In this document: one piece after another, positions 48,240 to 61,404 of the stretch
Position numbering within the stretch: position 1 is the stretch's first letter
Layout of the letters: each line of letters opens with the position of its first letter
Assembly (NCBI RefSeq): GCF_047948215.1
Contig: NC_134460.1
Coordinates: forward strand, 126,712,324 to 126,776,323
Length of the DNA: 64,000 nt
From: Lycorma delicatula
Taxonomy: Eukaryota > Arthropoda > Insecta > Hemiptera > Fulgoridae
Reading direction: 5' to 3'
Notes under the pieces: generated by a model
What the model saw: only the letters and a program-made list of their open reading frames with translations
The model's database searches: none
Told to the model about the DNA's origin: nothing
Position numbers and translations under genes: made by a program

Positions 48240-51200
48240 AACAAATTTACGATTCGTAAAAGTAAAATTATATCCATATGATTGTATATAAAAAAATATA
48301 TATATATCAGCGTATCCATAGTATTCATAGTATTAATGTATTGGTTTGAATGAAATTAGTAATCTAGCCTAACTCTGTTGAAAATGACTATTTAATTAGA
48401 TCTTAGAACACAGTTTTTGATTGTACATATTACCACCATAAATGAATTTACAATCTCTTTTCTTAACAACGTGATAATTACTCCCATTCACAAAAATTAA
48501 AAAGTAGGAATGATTTTTGTTTACCTACACGCTTATAGGTATATACTAATTAGCAACAGAAATATATAAAGACCACTAAGGAGATGTTTTCCGAGAAAAT
48601 TTCCTATGTCACTTTTGTATTATAAAGAATTGATGAAAATGTAGCAACATACTAACTCTGTGAAACACAACACACAGTATAAACAAGTGAAGCTAGACTG
48701 AATAAGATTTTAAACTCTTTAGTAGGTAAGAACAGATATCATCAAACAGTTATGTTTGTACGTATCTACTTCTCATGACAAAGTATAAATATTAATTTAT
48801 TTTTGCTTTATTAAGCGTGTATGCACATCATGTAAAATTAAAAATGCAAAAATATTATTAATTGAACAGTAGTTGATTAAAATGAGTTTATTATAAAAAG
48901 ACTTTAAAAATTTACGATTTATGTAAAATCTTTATATGGTAACACAATTTCAATAAAATATATAAAATCAGAACACAAATTACAGTGATAAAAGTTGTGT
49001 AACATGTTCGATAAAAATTTTGTGTTGACTAGTGTAATTAAAAGGTAATCGATGTGAGACGGTAAAATTAATTGATCACCATTCCAAACTATAACTTTTG
49101 CAATAAGACATATTTCAGTTCTACCTAAATTGTACGTAATATTTTTCATTGACGAGGGTTAACCTATGTTTTTGTGTTATTTTCTTAGTAAAAATAATGA
49201 AGTTAACCATTTACCAATAAATGTTTTTTTTTTAATTCGAGCATTTTTGTGTTTCGCTTACTCATAATTATCATCATCATCACGTATGTTTGTTTACCCG
49301 ATATAAATCTCTTGCATTAAGTCCACCTCTATTCTCTTCTATTCCTAAAATATTAAGATCCTAATAACTCCTTTTAGATCATTTATAATTTTTACTTTTT
49401 ATCTCCAACTTATTAACAATAAATAATAAATTTATTGTTTTTATTTTTATTTACGTAAATAAATAAATCTATTATTCTGATACATAATAATAATAATAAT
49501 ATAATATTTAGATCACGTCATTATAAGAAAAATGATAAATAAAGAAAAAATAAATTATAAGATAAAAATTGATGTGATTTAATGTTTAGATTAATTATTT
49601 AAATATAAACACATGAAATAATAAGGTTAATACACTAAATATTAAAAATAGCTACAAATAATTAAAAGTTCAGAAGGTGCTACTAAAAATTATTTTTAGA
49701 TGTTATTTATTTGTATTATCACGTACAAGTTGAACGTGTTGCAGAAAAGTCACGGTTTTTAATTAGTATTATTTAAAATTGTATCAACAGAATAATACTA
49801 TTTCCATAAAAAAAAAGAATCTTTTAGTCGTTTTATATAAAATAGTGGAAAGAATTTTCAAATGGTTCGTTAATTTATTAAAAAAGGTAACAGAAGCATG
49901 AAAAGGCCCTTCTTATAAAGTGAAATATTGTGTTGAATTTTTTCCAAATAAATACATCACCTGAATACATTCCGTGAATATATGTGTGCCTTTCTTACAT
50001 CTTTTGACCTGAGATAATTCAAGGTATATTGTCAATTCTGGTTTTTACTGTGAGAAACCTTCTCTTACTTCTACTACTAAAACCACAAATTTTGGTGTCA
50101 CGTAACTAGTTGTATAAAAATACATGTTTTCTTATTGGCCTTTTCCATGTGCGAGAAAAATAATGTTTACTTTTGAACACAGTTTTTTCTGGTGGATGGT
50201 CTGTAGTAATTGGGTTTCCTATAAAAATTAAAATTTTGAAGTATAGATTCTTATTTTTGGAACGACTCGGATTAATTTTACGTTAAAAAATACATTACTT
50301 ATAAAAATAAGGAAAAAATGTTATTTTCCCTTAATTGAATATTGTGATAAACAGCAAACTTTAATTTATTTCGAAATTATATTACATCAAACAGGCTGAA
50401 GGTCATAAGTTCAAGTACAGTTTGATAATTCGTCTGTCCATCTCGATCATACTTTAAACAGTGCTGTTATTCGGGTCCCAACTATTGAAGTACCTCTCGA
50501 GCGGGCACTCAGATCCATATAAAAATAACTCTCACTGGTGCGGTCACCAAATAAATGACTCTCATTGGTACAATTTTAGGTGTGATATCTTGCAAAGTCT
50601 TTTTTGTCAGATAACTCTTTTTAAAATTTATCAACGAAAAATTTTAATATTTCGTTGTAAACCACGTACTAATATTCTCTAATAAATTATATGTGTATTT
50701 CTATCTGCACGAGTGAATTTGTTCGTTCCAAGTGGTTTTTTAAATAATTATATTTTTGAGGTAAATTTAGTGCACTGAAGAGTACAATATAGTAATATCG
50801 TATTACAGTAATGTTATCTCGCATTAAAGTCTGAGTTGCTTTGACAGACTGATTTACTCTCAAATAACGTCACCAGCTTTAGGGTATAAAATGAAACCCT
50901 GTAGGGAAGCTCATCTAGGAATGGAATGAGAAGGAATTATAGGTAGAGTGGGTAGAGGGTTCGTCGAACGGTTAAAGAAAGATGGTCGGAGCGAAAGAGG
51001 AAAGAGCAAGAGAGAGATAATGAGAATTACGGATAAGACAAGCACTAAAAGACAAGAGTGAATCATCGCTTGCTCGTTCAATGACCAAACACTGTTGTTA
51101 TACTCTAGATAAGTACTTATCTCAAATGTACATCACTGAGAAATCCTTTGTTTTAGTGTGGTTATAAAAATTTAATATTTCTTTTTTTAATAAAAAGATT

Positions 51201-54200
51201 AATCTTTTATTTCATTTCCTTCGTTTTTTAATCTATTTTTTTATAGTTCAAAGAAATAAATGAAATAATTAGTAAATTTACAAATTATTTTTAATTTATA
51301 CTTTAAAAGTAATTGTATATGTTGTATAATTTTAAATAAAACTGTTTTATAACATAAAAAATAAATTTTTCTCTACATTAGTTATTTTCTTATGGATTAC
51401 TATCTATATAAAAAAAATTATGATATTTTGACATGTTATCTAAAGTTCTAGTACTTCTACTTGTAATCTTTGTTTATAAAAATCTACATTGTAAATCTTT
51501 TTTGTTATTCCTTGTAATTACGGTATACTATTTTTTCGTACCGAGAGAAAATGTAAAGAATCCAGGAGCATTAATGATATTCCGTTGTGTCTCGGCGTAG
51601 CGTCGCCTGTTTACATTGTCGGTCGCGTAAAGAATACTTTATTTATATTTTAACAATAGCGGAAAAGATTTATGATGAAAATTGATTACAATATATATAA
51701 ATAAAAATATTTATATTAAATTTAATATTATATAGATTTATTTATTATTTTAAGTTAATAAATATTTACCCGTACTATGAAAATCTTCTTTTTTTTCAGA
51801 ACGTAAACAGGTATATTTATAAACAATATTTTTCCTTTTAATAGTACAGGAAACTATTCTTCTATTGAAATGGACTGGGATATTTATAAATAATGCTAAT
51901 TCACTAATTTTTTAATTTTTTTAATAATATTTCGATTTGTGCTTATTTAAAACATACAGAGTAATATTTCAGTCTGTTCGAAAATCATTTCCACCGCTAT
52001 TTTTTACTCGTGATGGATGAAAAAGTCGGAGCGAATATGTTTTTTTTTTTTGTTTTTTTTTTTTACCAGAATCTGCATTTTTTGTTACCTTATTAATCGA
52101 TTTCGATGCGGTTTTTATTAAATTATTTTTTTATTTTATAAGGAAAAGCTTTAACTATTTAAATATGAAAGATTTCTTCTTTTTTTTAATTATCTGCGCA
52201 GAATATGAGATTTCTGTTTCTCAGAAAACAACTGTGTAATTCATTTATATGAAGTAGATCAAGATGTTTGGCGTTAGATCCTCTTCTTTAGACAATTACA
52301 AAATATTTTTTTTAATATATTTTTATTGTTTTATAATGAACAACATGTAAAAAAAAAAAAGAAATTAGGGGTCACCGTATAAGTTTCAGAAGATAGAAAT
52401 TTAAATAGCTTATCAGCACACTTCGTTTTAAAAAGGAGGTCCTATAAAGACTTCCAAATTATTTGAAATTTTAAATTCAGAAGTAAATTTTTACTTTCAT
52501 AACTTTATTTTTGTTTTTCCTTTGTAATTAAATGTAAAACAAGTCTAATGGTAATGAGAATCTGTTTCCGAACTCAGCCATTCTGGTGTCTGATCCTGTT
52601 TGAATTATTATTATTTTTTTAATTTATTTTACTTTCTTCATAGATTTTTTATTTAATTACTTGAAGTTACTTCTTAATGAAAAAAAAATTGTGTTTATCC
52701 TAGAGAGAGTTTGATCGGGTATCAACGGTTTGCAAGGAGGTAATAAGTAAAAAGCTTTAATGCTTCCAAGCTCCAAGCTCAAATGAATGATTTAATTCCT
52801 TTAAGTCACGTGTTAAATTCCACGCAAAAGAACATACACTACAATTTTATTTATTCAAACCACGTTTATAGAATTCAGATTTATTTGGATCGTTTTAAAA
52901 CAAATAATTAACTAAAATGTGTTGATGTAAACAGATTTGTTTTGTATATTGTGTTTCCAAGATATAATTTGTTACTTTCACCCACCCTGATGGTTTTACG
53001 TATTAAAGACCGATTTAGCTTTTATAGTGAGTAGTTCTTTGTAGATTTTATGCAAAAAATATAATGTAAAAGTGTAGACTGTGCAAAAATATAGATTTTG
53101 GGTTCCGATATTTATAATCATTGCATCCTAAAAGATAAAATAACAATCCCAATAAATAAAATAGAACAAATGAAACGAACCCATGAGAAACCAAAAAAGA
53201 ATTCATCAGTTTAACCTAAATTAGTTGTAGTTACTAATTTACAAATAACTAATTTTATTTGACAAATTGAAGAATAACTAACAACAATCTTTATGTCTCT
53301 TTGGATTAAAGACAATAAACTAATTTAAAAACCATCAAAAAAATCCTAATTTTTTTTTTAAATAGATAAAACCCAGGCATATAATTATGCTTGGATAATA
53401 TGTGCATGTATGGTAAATGCATGTGCTTGAATATGTGAAATATATATATATAAATGTATATATAAAATTTTGAGCTGACGGTGGTTTGGAGTCTGAGGGA
53501 TGTGAAACGCAAAGATATGTTGAAATTTTCCGGAAGTCGAATCATGGTACCCACTACAATAGGCAGTTTTTTTAATGAAATCTACCTAAAATTAAAATTA
53601 GAGTAGTTTTTACTTTGTATACAGACCTTTTTTTTTAATTTACTGGAAGTTACAAAATTTTAATAACTTAAAATAAGACTGCTTTCTTCGTTTTTTAGAT
53701 TGCTGTTAATGTCGCATAATAATTAAGTATAAATTACCCAATTTGTCATCATATTCTAGATTTCTTTAAATTTTAAATACGTTATTATGAATAGCATAAT
53801 TATTAACTGAATTAGGCTTATGTAAAAATTTTAAAATCTAATATTAATATGAGATTCATTCCAGGAAAGTTCTTTTTCTGCGTTTTCACTTTCCACGTTT
53901 GGTGTTATTTTTTTTTTATTCCTTAACGTTTTTCATGAACAAAAATTATCTCTGTTGTGTAAACATAATGTTAAAAAAAATTTAACGAAAAAATATCTCA
54001 TTATGGTAAGACGTTCTACTATTGAGAAGAGTTTCCTAAAATATAATTTTCAAAAGCGTTCCTTTTTTTAATACTACAACTTTAAGTTTCAGTTTATGGG
54101 AGAAAAAATAACTTTATGGAATAAACCCTTTTAGTTTTGTAATTGAGGATATACAAATTATTGTCAAATAATCCAGCTGAGGGAACAAGATGTTTAATTA

Positions 54201-54460
54201 CCTTCTCTGATACACGCTAAGTCTCATGAATATCACTTTAATACTTTTCGGTTACGGTACTTCACCCAATATTAAAATATTTAGTCAGACTATCCACGGA
54301 AAATATATAAAATTTTACGAATGTAGTACAATTTTGAATTTTATTGTTTGTTAACCCAAAACCGAAATGGAACTCGTTCAGAAAAGTATATGGCATTGGC
54401 TTTCACTTTTGCTTAAGTTATTTTCATAATATAAGCTGATTTTTATAAATAATTTCTGTT
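48240..54460. other. AT-rich non-coding stretch
   Basis: No gene or element that I can name. A purine-rich patch at about 50920-51070 (gagaaggaatt, ggtagagtgggtagagggtt, gaaagaggaaagagcaagag) is unusual in composition. A GC-richer patch at 51575-51640 and one around 53470-53550 (tgagctgacggtggtttgga) have no supported frame. Confidence 0.55.
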
Positions 54461-54465
54461 TGTTA

Positions 54466-55796
54466 TACAGAGTGTATCGCGAAGTTCTCCCGGGCCTTTC
54501 ATAACCTATTCTACTCGTGAAAATAATAGAAAAAGTTCATAAATTTCCTAAAATGCTTCGTTTGTGAGTTACGGCTAATGAAAGATTTCGCTTGGATTTC
54601 AGCTACCCCGGTGAAATGAGGTCGTACTGAAGATTTTAGAACGTTATTTAAAGGGCAGAATTAGTGATTTCTTAAGGTTGTAGTACCTAAGATGTATAGT
54701 TTTTGAGACATCTGGGGTTAAAACCAATAGATTGGAGTAAAAAACCGATTTTTTATATTTGACATGTAATGACTTTGTTAAATGGCTAATAAACATATAG
54801 AACTTTTAAAGTGAACTTGTAAAGAATTTAATTCTGAACAAAATTGTCTAAAATAAGTTGAATAAAACAAAGAAAAGTTAGAAAAATTCGAATTTTATTT
54901 AGAAACAGGACCAAAGTGCAGTATATGTACTAGTTTATAATAAATGTTCAAAGATGAATCAGCCATTTTCAACACATTTCTTGGCAAGTTTTTGTACTGA
55001 TTTTGTTTCTCTTTTTAGTTATTCAGGGCTTCCTTACACAGTACCCGATATACTTACATTTTAGAATGATTTAAACGTTAATACTGTACTGCACATTGTT
55101 GATTAGCTGTTTTTATTTTATTGCCAACTTTGAAATAATAATTTTTAAATAATTTGTTTTTATTTTACAATCGTTTTTTAATTTCCATTTTTTTTCATTT
55201 TTTAACAAGAATTTTTAACTGTAAATTTTGGTTTTACAAACTTTTCTAGTCACCAAAAAGGAATTGTATTTGTACATTAAATAAGGATTTTCTGACAAAT
55301 GTAGTAATGTACTGTTTGTAAATAAAATTCAAATTTTTCTAACTTTTCTTTGTTTTATTCAATTTATCTTACACCAATTTATTCAAAATTAAATTCTCTA
55401 CAAGTTTTGTTTATAGGTTTTATGTGTTTATTACCCATTTAACAAAGTTATTGTATGTCAAATATTAAAAAAAATAGGGCTTTTTACACTAATTTATTGG
55501 TTTTCACCCTAAATTTTTCAAAAAATACTGAAGATGTGATTCTGTGACCTATTTATTCAATTCTTCTGGTCAAAAACCATAATAAATCACTTAATTCTTC
55601 CCTTTAATTAACGTTCTAAAAATTTCAATACTACCTTATTTCACCAGGGTAGCTGAAATTTAAATGAAATCTTTTAACTAGCCGTAACTCGCAAACAAAG
55701 CATCTTAGGACATATGTTTATACGAACTTTTTCAATTATTTTCACAAGTAGAATAGATTACGAAAGTTACGGGAGAACTTCGTGATACACTCTGTA
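54466..55796. mobile_element. foldback DNA element with about 450-bp terminal inverted repeats
   Basis: The termini tacagagtgtatcgcgaag (54466) and its inverted partner cttcgtgatacactctgta (to 55796) are flanked by TA on both sides. The arms, 54466-54910 and 55311-55796, are approximately reverse complementary over their full length; shared words include agctaccccggtgaaat/agctaccctggtgaaat, gaatttaatt and aaagaaaagttagaaaaatt. The 400-bp interior has no coding motif. The TA flanks and tacag start fit a Tc1/mariner-type non-autonomous element, but the arm length fits a foldback/MITE form. Confidence 0.82.
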
Positions 55797-55799
55797 TAG

Positions 55800-57300
55800 A
55801 TCACTTTTTGTGTTTGTTTTTATTGTTTTTTTTCTATTCTGTTTTTATTTTATTTTTTGTGTCCCGTCCCTCGCTCTGTCGGTCAAGTTAATGCAGTATA
55901 AAGATTTTTCCTTCTTTCATATCCACTTCAAAAAGTAGACATAGAGCCTTTATACTCTTAAAAACGTTTTCAACAACCATATATTTTTTACTACACTACT
56001 TATAAACTAGCTTAAGCGTATAAATTTCTCTTTTACATAGTTGTTACTAAATTTGGCCTATGCAAAACAGGGATCTACGTTATATACAGAAATTTAATTC
56101 GAATAATCTGAAAATAAGAATTATTTTTAGAAAATACAAATAGCATAAAATAATTTATTTTTAGATTAACTTAGATTTAAAAAGGCGACTGGATTGAACT
56201 AGAAATAATGTTAAATGCTAGTTTTTTATCGTTGTACTTTAGGAAGGATAAATCCCACAACCTAAAACTATCATTAATTTTTATTTTGTACAATAAGATA
56301 TATGATATGCTAGATACACAATTTCTTCCGATACTTGGATACCTTCAGTTTCATGTTTAACTTAAAAGCAGACTTCGTTTCATTAATTTTTTAAAACAAT
56401 TTAATAAATGATATTATTACGTAGTATAAAAAATAGTGTTTAGTTACACTCTTCTGAAACTAATTTTATTGTACTCGTATTATTGTCGAATTAGGCTGCA
56501 ACATGTAATATTAATCTAATGATTATGAAACAGGATTATTTCATTTTGCCACAAAGTTAATATTACTTTCATAACATGATAAAATGTTATAAGATACTAA
56601 ACAGCCTACTAGTATTAAATAAAACTAGGTTAAACATAAAACATTTTACATAGTATTATAGAGCAGATATTCTCTTATCTTACACAACCTACATATACAT
56701 TAAAGTTTCATGTTCATACTTGTTTTCTGTGCAATAACATGTATATACTACTGATAATAGGCAAACATGTTTTTCTTCTTATTCAAATTTAAGGAACTTT
56801 GTGTTAATTAACTGCTTTTTATTGCTAAATAGAAAGAAAGTGTTACTCCTGCTCTTCTATTTCTGATCGTTTAAATGTAGTATAAAGTTTTACGTAAATT
56901 AAAAAATTTCTACCATATTGTTTTTTTAAACTTATTTAAAATGTTGTATAAGAAAAGCGCTAAGTTAAAATCATACATTTTTTTAATTTTTATTGTTATG
57001 ATGAGGTTTTTAACGAAATTGTTCGTTATATGTGTTTATTTTGTATATTAATGAGAGTTTATTATACGAAATTGGATCGGTGATAATATTTGATAAAAAA
57101 GTTTTTAAGTTTTAATCACAGTTTTAATAGTCTTAAATTATTGTACTGTTTTCCAATAAACTAACTATTTTTCCATTCCAGAGAAACTTATTTCAGTGAT
57201 ATAATTTGAATAGTTGAACGATAAAATAAAAAGAAAACTTAAATATTGATTGTAAAATGTATAAAATATTTTGTTAATAAACATTATTACTTTAGTATAC
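55800..57300. other. AT-rich non-coding stretch
   Basis: Nothing recognised. Confidence 0.6.
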
Positions 57301-57301
57301 T

Positions 57302-57640
57302 AAGGGGTCTTTCAAATTGAGCGCAGAAAATGACAAATTGTGGAGGCGACGTTGATTTTTTTTTTAAATTATTCAAGCGTCATTTTTTCGCTGAAAAAAT
57401 ATAGCCACAATCACTGTTTTGTATGGATTATGGCTAGTAGCATCATCGGGCCATATTTTTTTCGAAAATGAGCAAGGAGATGCTGTTGTTAGTAATTGGT
57501 GAAGCTATCAAGTTATGAGGATTCATGATATTTTGTTTGTAAATTTGGAAAATTTTTATTTTAATGAGATGTGGTTTCAATAGAATGGTGCCCATTATGG
57601 CACCATTATGGATACGCTTCAACAACGTTTATAAATCATA
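57302..57640 (+). pseudogene. mariner transposase fragment (relic D, catalytic core)
   Basis: The plus strand reads IIGPYFFENEQGDAVVSNW, then SYQVMRIHDILFVNLENFYF and NEMWFQ, a stop, and NGAHYGTIMDTLQQRL. This matches the canonical mariner-type IGPYFFENE.G.AVTVN...WFQQDGA.CHT block. The second catalytic Asp is replaced by Asn (WFQ*NGAHYG), preceded by a stop. The left edge aggggtctttcaaattgagc resembles a mariner TIR. The third Asp and C-terminus are absent, so this is a deletion remnant. Confidence 0.68.
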
Positions 57641-57659
57641 AAAATCTATTATCGAAATA

Positions 57660-57865
57660 TGGGATTGATTACAGCTACATATCTTACACTTGACGATATT
57701 TATAGTATGCATAATGTGCTAAAGAAAAGCACAATTCAATGTTGGGTTAAAACATTTCGAAGAGAATTTATCTCTACTGGATGTTGAAATACCAATTCAC
57801 AAAAAAAAAAATGCAATAAATCAAGAGAATATTGCTACGTAAGTACAAGTATTCGAAAAAATGGA
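57660..57865 (+). pseudogene. mariner-like N-terminal fragment, out of order
   Basis: The plus strand reads LTLDDIYSMHNVLKKSTIQC, WVKTFRREFISTG and, in a shifted frame, QENIAT*VQVFEK. This resembles the mariner N-terminal helix-turn-helix region (WV..FR.TG...) with the linker R.PENIA.V. It follows the catalytic-core fragment, whereas in an intact gene it would precede it, so the two pieces come from separate copies or a rearrangement. The fragment is short and the match partial. Confidence 0.4.
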
Positions 57866-57874
57866 ATTTATGAA

Positions 57875-59150
57875 TTCTTCTTCGATATCTTTTTCTGTCT
57901 TTTCTCAGTCTTTGGCCCCGTAAAGTTTTCTGCTTCCTCATTAATTAATCTATCAACTTCTGTCAACTTGAAAGTTCGATTTCGGTTAGCAACTTTCCTT
58001 TTCACTTGCGCCCGTAATAAGCTCTATCGCATTATATTGACAGTGATACAGCGGTAGACGAATATCAGAATATTCTTTCTCGTTGGCTATAACATCAATT
58101 TCATACAGTTTACTTTGTTATACGGTAATACTTTTTGCGACAGCTATTGTTTAGTTTTTCTTCCACTTTTTGTTGAAGCCACTGTTGGATTTCAGCTTTC
58201 CTTCAATTGTGGGTTCACACAGTGAACCTACCAACACAGTGATAACTTGCGTTGCCCTTACTATTACTTTTCCCTCTTATAAGTAATTCAATTGTCATTT
58301 CTAAACCAGTTTTTAAAACAGTCGCTGTTTATTTCTGAATGACCATCTGAACCTGCTTTCGATTTATTTATTATTTATTTTATATATTTTTTAAATGCCA
58401 CAAATTTTAATACAAATACAGAAAGTACAAAAACATACTAAAGATACATTTGTAATACAAAGGAAATATACTCGTACATAAATACTTAAACATATATTAA
58501 AGTTAAAGACCCCCTTTTTCGATGGGTATTTTAATCCCTCCGTTTTTCTTCGAATCTTGCCATATGTATTTATGAGAATGATTTTCATTAACTCGCTTCT
58601 CTTGTATATAAAACATGGATCTATTATCACCTGACGCTTTTAATTTGTGAAGTGTCTTAAAAAGTTCAATTCGTTTTAATCTAATATCAGATTTTTCCAT
58701 TAAAAAATTTCGACCATCTTTCACGTTTTTATAACAAAAACCAATTCTTTTCAAAATACGACCGATGATAGTAGATTAGATTAACATCCAATTTTTCCCG
58801 TATTTCCTCACTGAGCTTCTTAACCGTATGGATTTCTCATTCCGATCGTGATAATGATATATGATTCTGAGCAATTCATGCCGGTTGAAATCATCCAGTA
58901 AAGAATTCGCATTTCATGGCCTATTTTTCCTTGGCGTTTCAAACTGAATGAAACTGCCGCTACTATGGCACTCCTTAACTGAACTACATATCCGTTGTAC
59001 TGACCTCCGACTAATGTCTCATGTTTCGGCAGTGAGTTTTTGAACTTTATCAAAGTTAATCGAATTCAAAATCAGATAGCTTTTGAAAAACGTTTTATAC
59101 GTTGTAGATTACATTTCTTGAACCACTCTTTAATTGTATGGCCACATGTT
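57875..59150 (-). pseudogene. IS630-like (DDE_3 type) transposase, decayed
   Basis: Read on the minus strand with frame corrections. From the right: RLRSSVRKYGKNWMLI, then STIIGRILKRIGFCYKN and DGRNFLMEKSDIRLKRIE (N-terminal winged-helix and linker). FYIQEKRVNENHSHKYIWQD follows at about 58566-58625, in place of the usual FYIDETWVN..H..K..W, so the first catalytic Asp reads as Gln. KAGSDGHSEINSDCFKNWF leads to GNASYHC, in place of DNASYH, so the second Asp reads as Gly. AEIQQWLQQKVEEK is then followed by CMKLM, IANEKEYSDIRLPLYHCQYN and AIEL (the Glu of the third catalytic position is kept). QVKRKVANRNRTFKLTEVDR and LINEEAENFTGP end the protein near 57880. About 120 bp of AT-rich sequence interrupts the gene at 58375-58500. 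It is dead, with stops, frameshifts and two altered catalytic positions. Confidence 0.68.
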
Positions 59151-59154
59151 CACC

Positions 59155-61275
59155 GGAAAATGAAGGTGGTTTCATCTCGTTCCTATTACAATTAAGATAG
59201 TCGCAGAAAAATTACGAAAAACAAAAAATGTCTTATTACCCGATAAAAAACGCAAATTAATATACTATTCTATTCTTTGACATAACGCCGCGTTATGTCT
59301 AAGAAACCACACGAACTGAACATATAGAAATCAAAAATCCTAATAATTTATTAGATATCACAGCTGGGGGCTTATGAACCCATCAGGCTGGCATTGCAAT
59401 TAATTTATACTAATATACAATGAGAACATAAACATACAGCAGCAATAACATGAGTTCTGGAAGCTATGATTCATCCTACTATAACATTAACTGCAAATGC
59501 ACAACTATATCTTACCCATGAACAGGGGTATAAGGGTAGTTAGCAAAGGAGCTATTTTATAAATTTGAATTCTAAATTATTTGATTAAAATAAAATTATA
59601 TTTGTACTTATTGTTGTTGTGTAACCATGGAAACAAAAAAAAATTAGTAGATAAGTAAATTATGAACAAATTACAAACAAAAGAACATTATTACGAATAA
59701 AAAAAGCAAATTACAGAAGTTAAAAAATTACAAACTCCAAATTTAATGTAAAATCTTTCTTATTTAACTTACAAATTATTCAATTTCAAATTCTTTATTT
59801 TTTAAAATTAAATTATGAAACTTTTGGAGTACTTTTTGCAAACCAAAACGATAGTACTCGCTTTCAACAGTACCGCCAAAGAAAGCAATCCATGATGTAT
59901 AATCAAAATCATTTTATTAATTCTAAAAGTATTTTGCGAAAAATTTCGTAGTGATAAATCATTATCATATTTTTCGCAAATTAAGTAAAGAACATTTAAT
60001 CTACGAAAAATTTCAGTCAGTGAAAAAATAGATTATTGTGACTTGTCCGGCGAGGACACAAGGCGAGGTGAAAACCTGAGAAAACAAACAAGTTAGCTAT
60101 AACTTTCAAATAGTTCCACATATGTTCCAGTTATGACTTTAGAAGTAACTGAGAATAGTTTATAAGAACCCCGTTATATTTATATGTTAAATCATTTTAA
60201 AAGTTACTATAATTTTTAAGAAATTTTTAACTTTTTTGAAAAATGCCCAGCACGTAAAGTTGAATTGGAAATTTCTGTATATTAGAAATTCTTATACTCT
60301 AAGATTCTCTTTAATAATTAGTTTAAGGTTTACTAAGGAAAATAATTTTATCGGTTGTAACTATTGGGATCGAGTCATTACATAATAAAAAAAGTTAAGA
60401 GAAAAGATAAACGACGTTTTCTGAACAGAATGATTTGATCTAAAATGTAAAAACTTATTTTTTTTACTACCAAAAGATATGAGACTTTTAATCGGCTTAT
60501 AAAATCAATTTGTTCAGAACAAAACTGTGGTTATTTTAATCGACAAAAAACAGTACACTTTTTTTTTAATTAATGAAACAAAAACACGTAGTTTTTGAAA
60601 TCCAGAAAGAGATTTTTTTTAAGTGAGTAAAAGTGGAAAAATTAGATGACATTTAATTTTTTCATAAAACAGTTGTTTATGTTTAACAGGCTTTAAAAGA
60701 ACAGCAGTTTTACAATTCGACTGTATGTACTTTTTTTATGTTCATGCCTTACTTTATATTAAATGTAACGATTTCAATTATTATTTTTTTAAAGAAAAAC
60801 TTCTATAGTGCACCCGTAATAATTTTCTTCTTAACGAAATATTTTAAGTCAAAAAAACTTTTTTAAACTTGGTCAAGTATCAATTTGATGATATTTTTAA
60901 GTGTTTAACCAGTACAACATAAGAGGAGGTTTCCAGTTCGATCGTATGTATTATCATATCTTCAAGTACAAATTAGATCAAATGTATAGCTTTGGGTAAT
61001 TTTTATTCGCTTTCCTATTAGAAGTTTATCCAGTGGTCCTGGGGAGAGTTTCTTCCAAAAATAACCTTGAATTCTTCTCAGAAATCAAATTATTTCCCTG
61101 TTAGTTATAAAATTTCATCTTTATTTGAAATTGATTAAAAAAATTCCTAGTCGTATCTGTTTATTTGCTATATTAATGTTTACAAACTTTTAACAATAAT
61201 TATAATAATTTTTCACTTTAATATCCAATGTTTTTGTATGCATTTGTAAGGTAACAGTGATTAATAATTTGTGTA
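59155..61275. other. AT-rich non-coding stretch
   Basis: No gene recognised. One mixed-composition patch lies at 59350-59520 (cagctgggggcttatgaacc, catcaggctggcattgc) without a usable frame. Confidence 0.55.
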
Positions 61276-61280
61276 CAACA

Positions 61281-61400
61281 GATCTCTGTGGCGCAGTGGT
61301 AGCGTCTCGGCATTTCATTCGGAGGTCCCTGGTTCGAAACCCCGCTAGGCATGGCAGTTGTATACGCTACAAAATTTGTCTATCATCAACTCATTATAAT
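61281..61400 (+). repeat. tRNA-like SINE, family S2 (copy b)
   Basis: The head gatctctgtggcgcagtgg, tagcgtctcggcatttcatt, then cggaggtccctggttcgaaa (A-box and B-box words in tRNA-like spacing) and catggcagttgtatacgcta match the copies at 23877 and 63847. The 3' tail beyond cgctacaaa is diverged. The isolated head looks tRNA-like, but the downstream body shared with the other copies argues for a SINE. Confidence 0.8.
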
Positions 61401-61404
61401 TGAA

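Noticed and set aside
53306..53554. 82-residue minus-strand frame
   Set aside because: It contains a microsatellite-derived Tyr-Ile repeat and no known motif.
61281..61355. Candidate functional tRNA gene
   Set aside because: A-box and B-box words are present, but the same head recurs at 23877 and 63847 with a common non-tRNA body, and I could not draw a clean acceptor stem; a SINE fits better.
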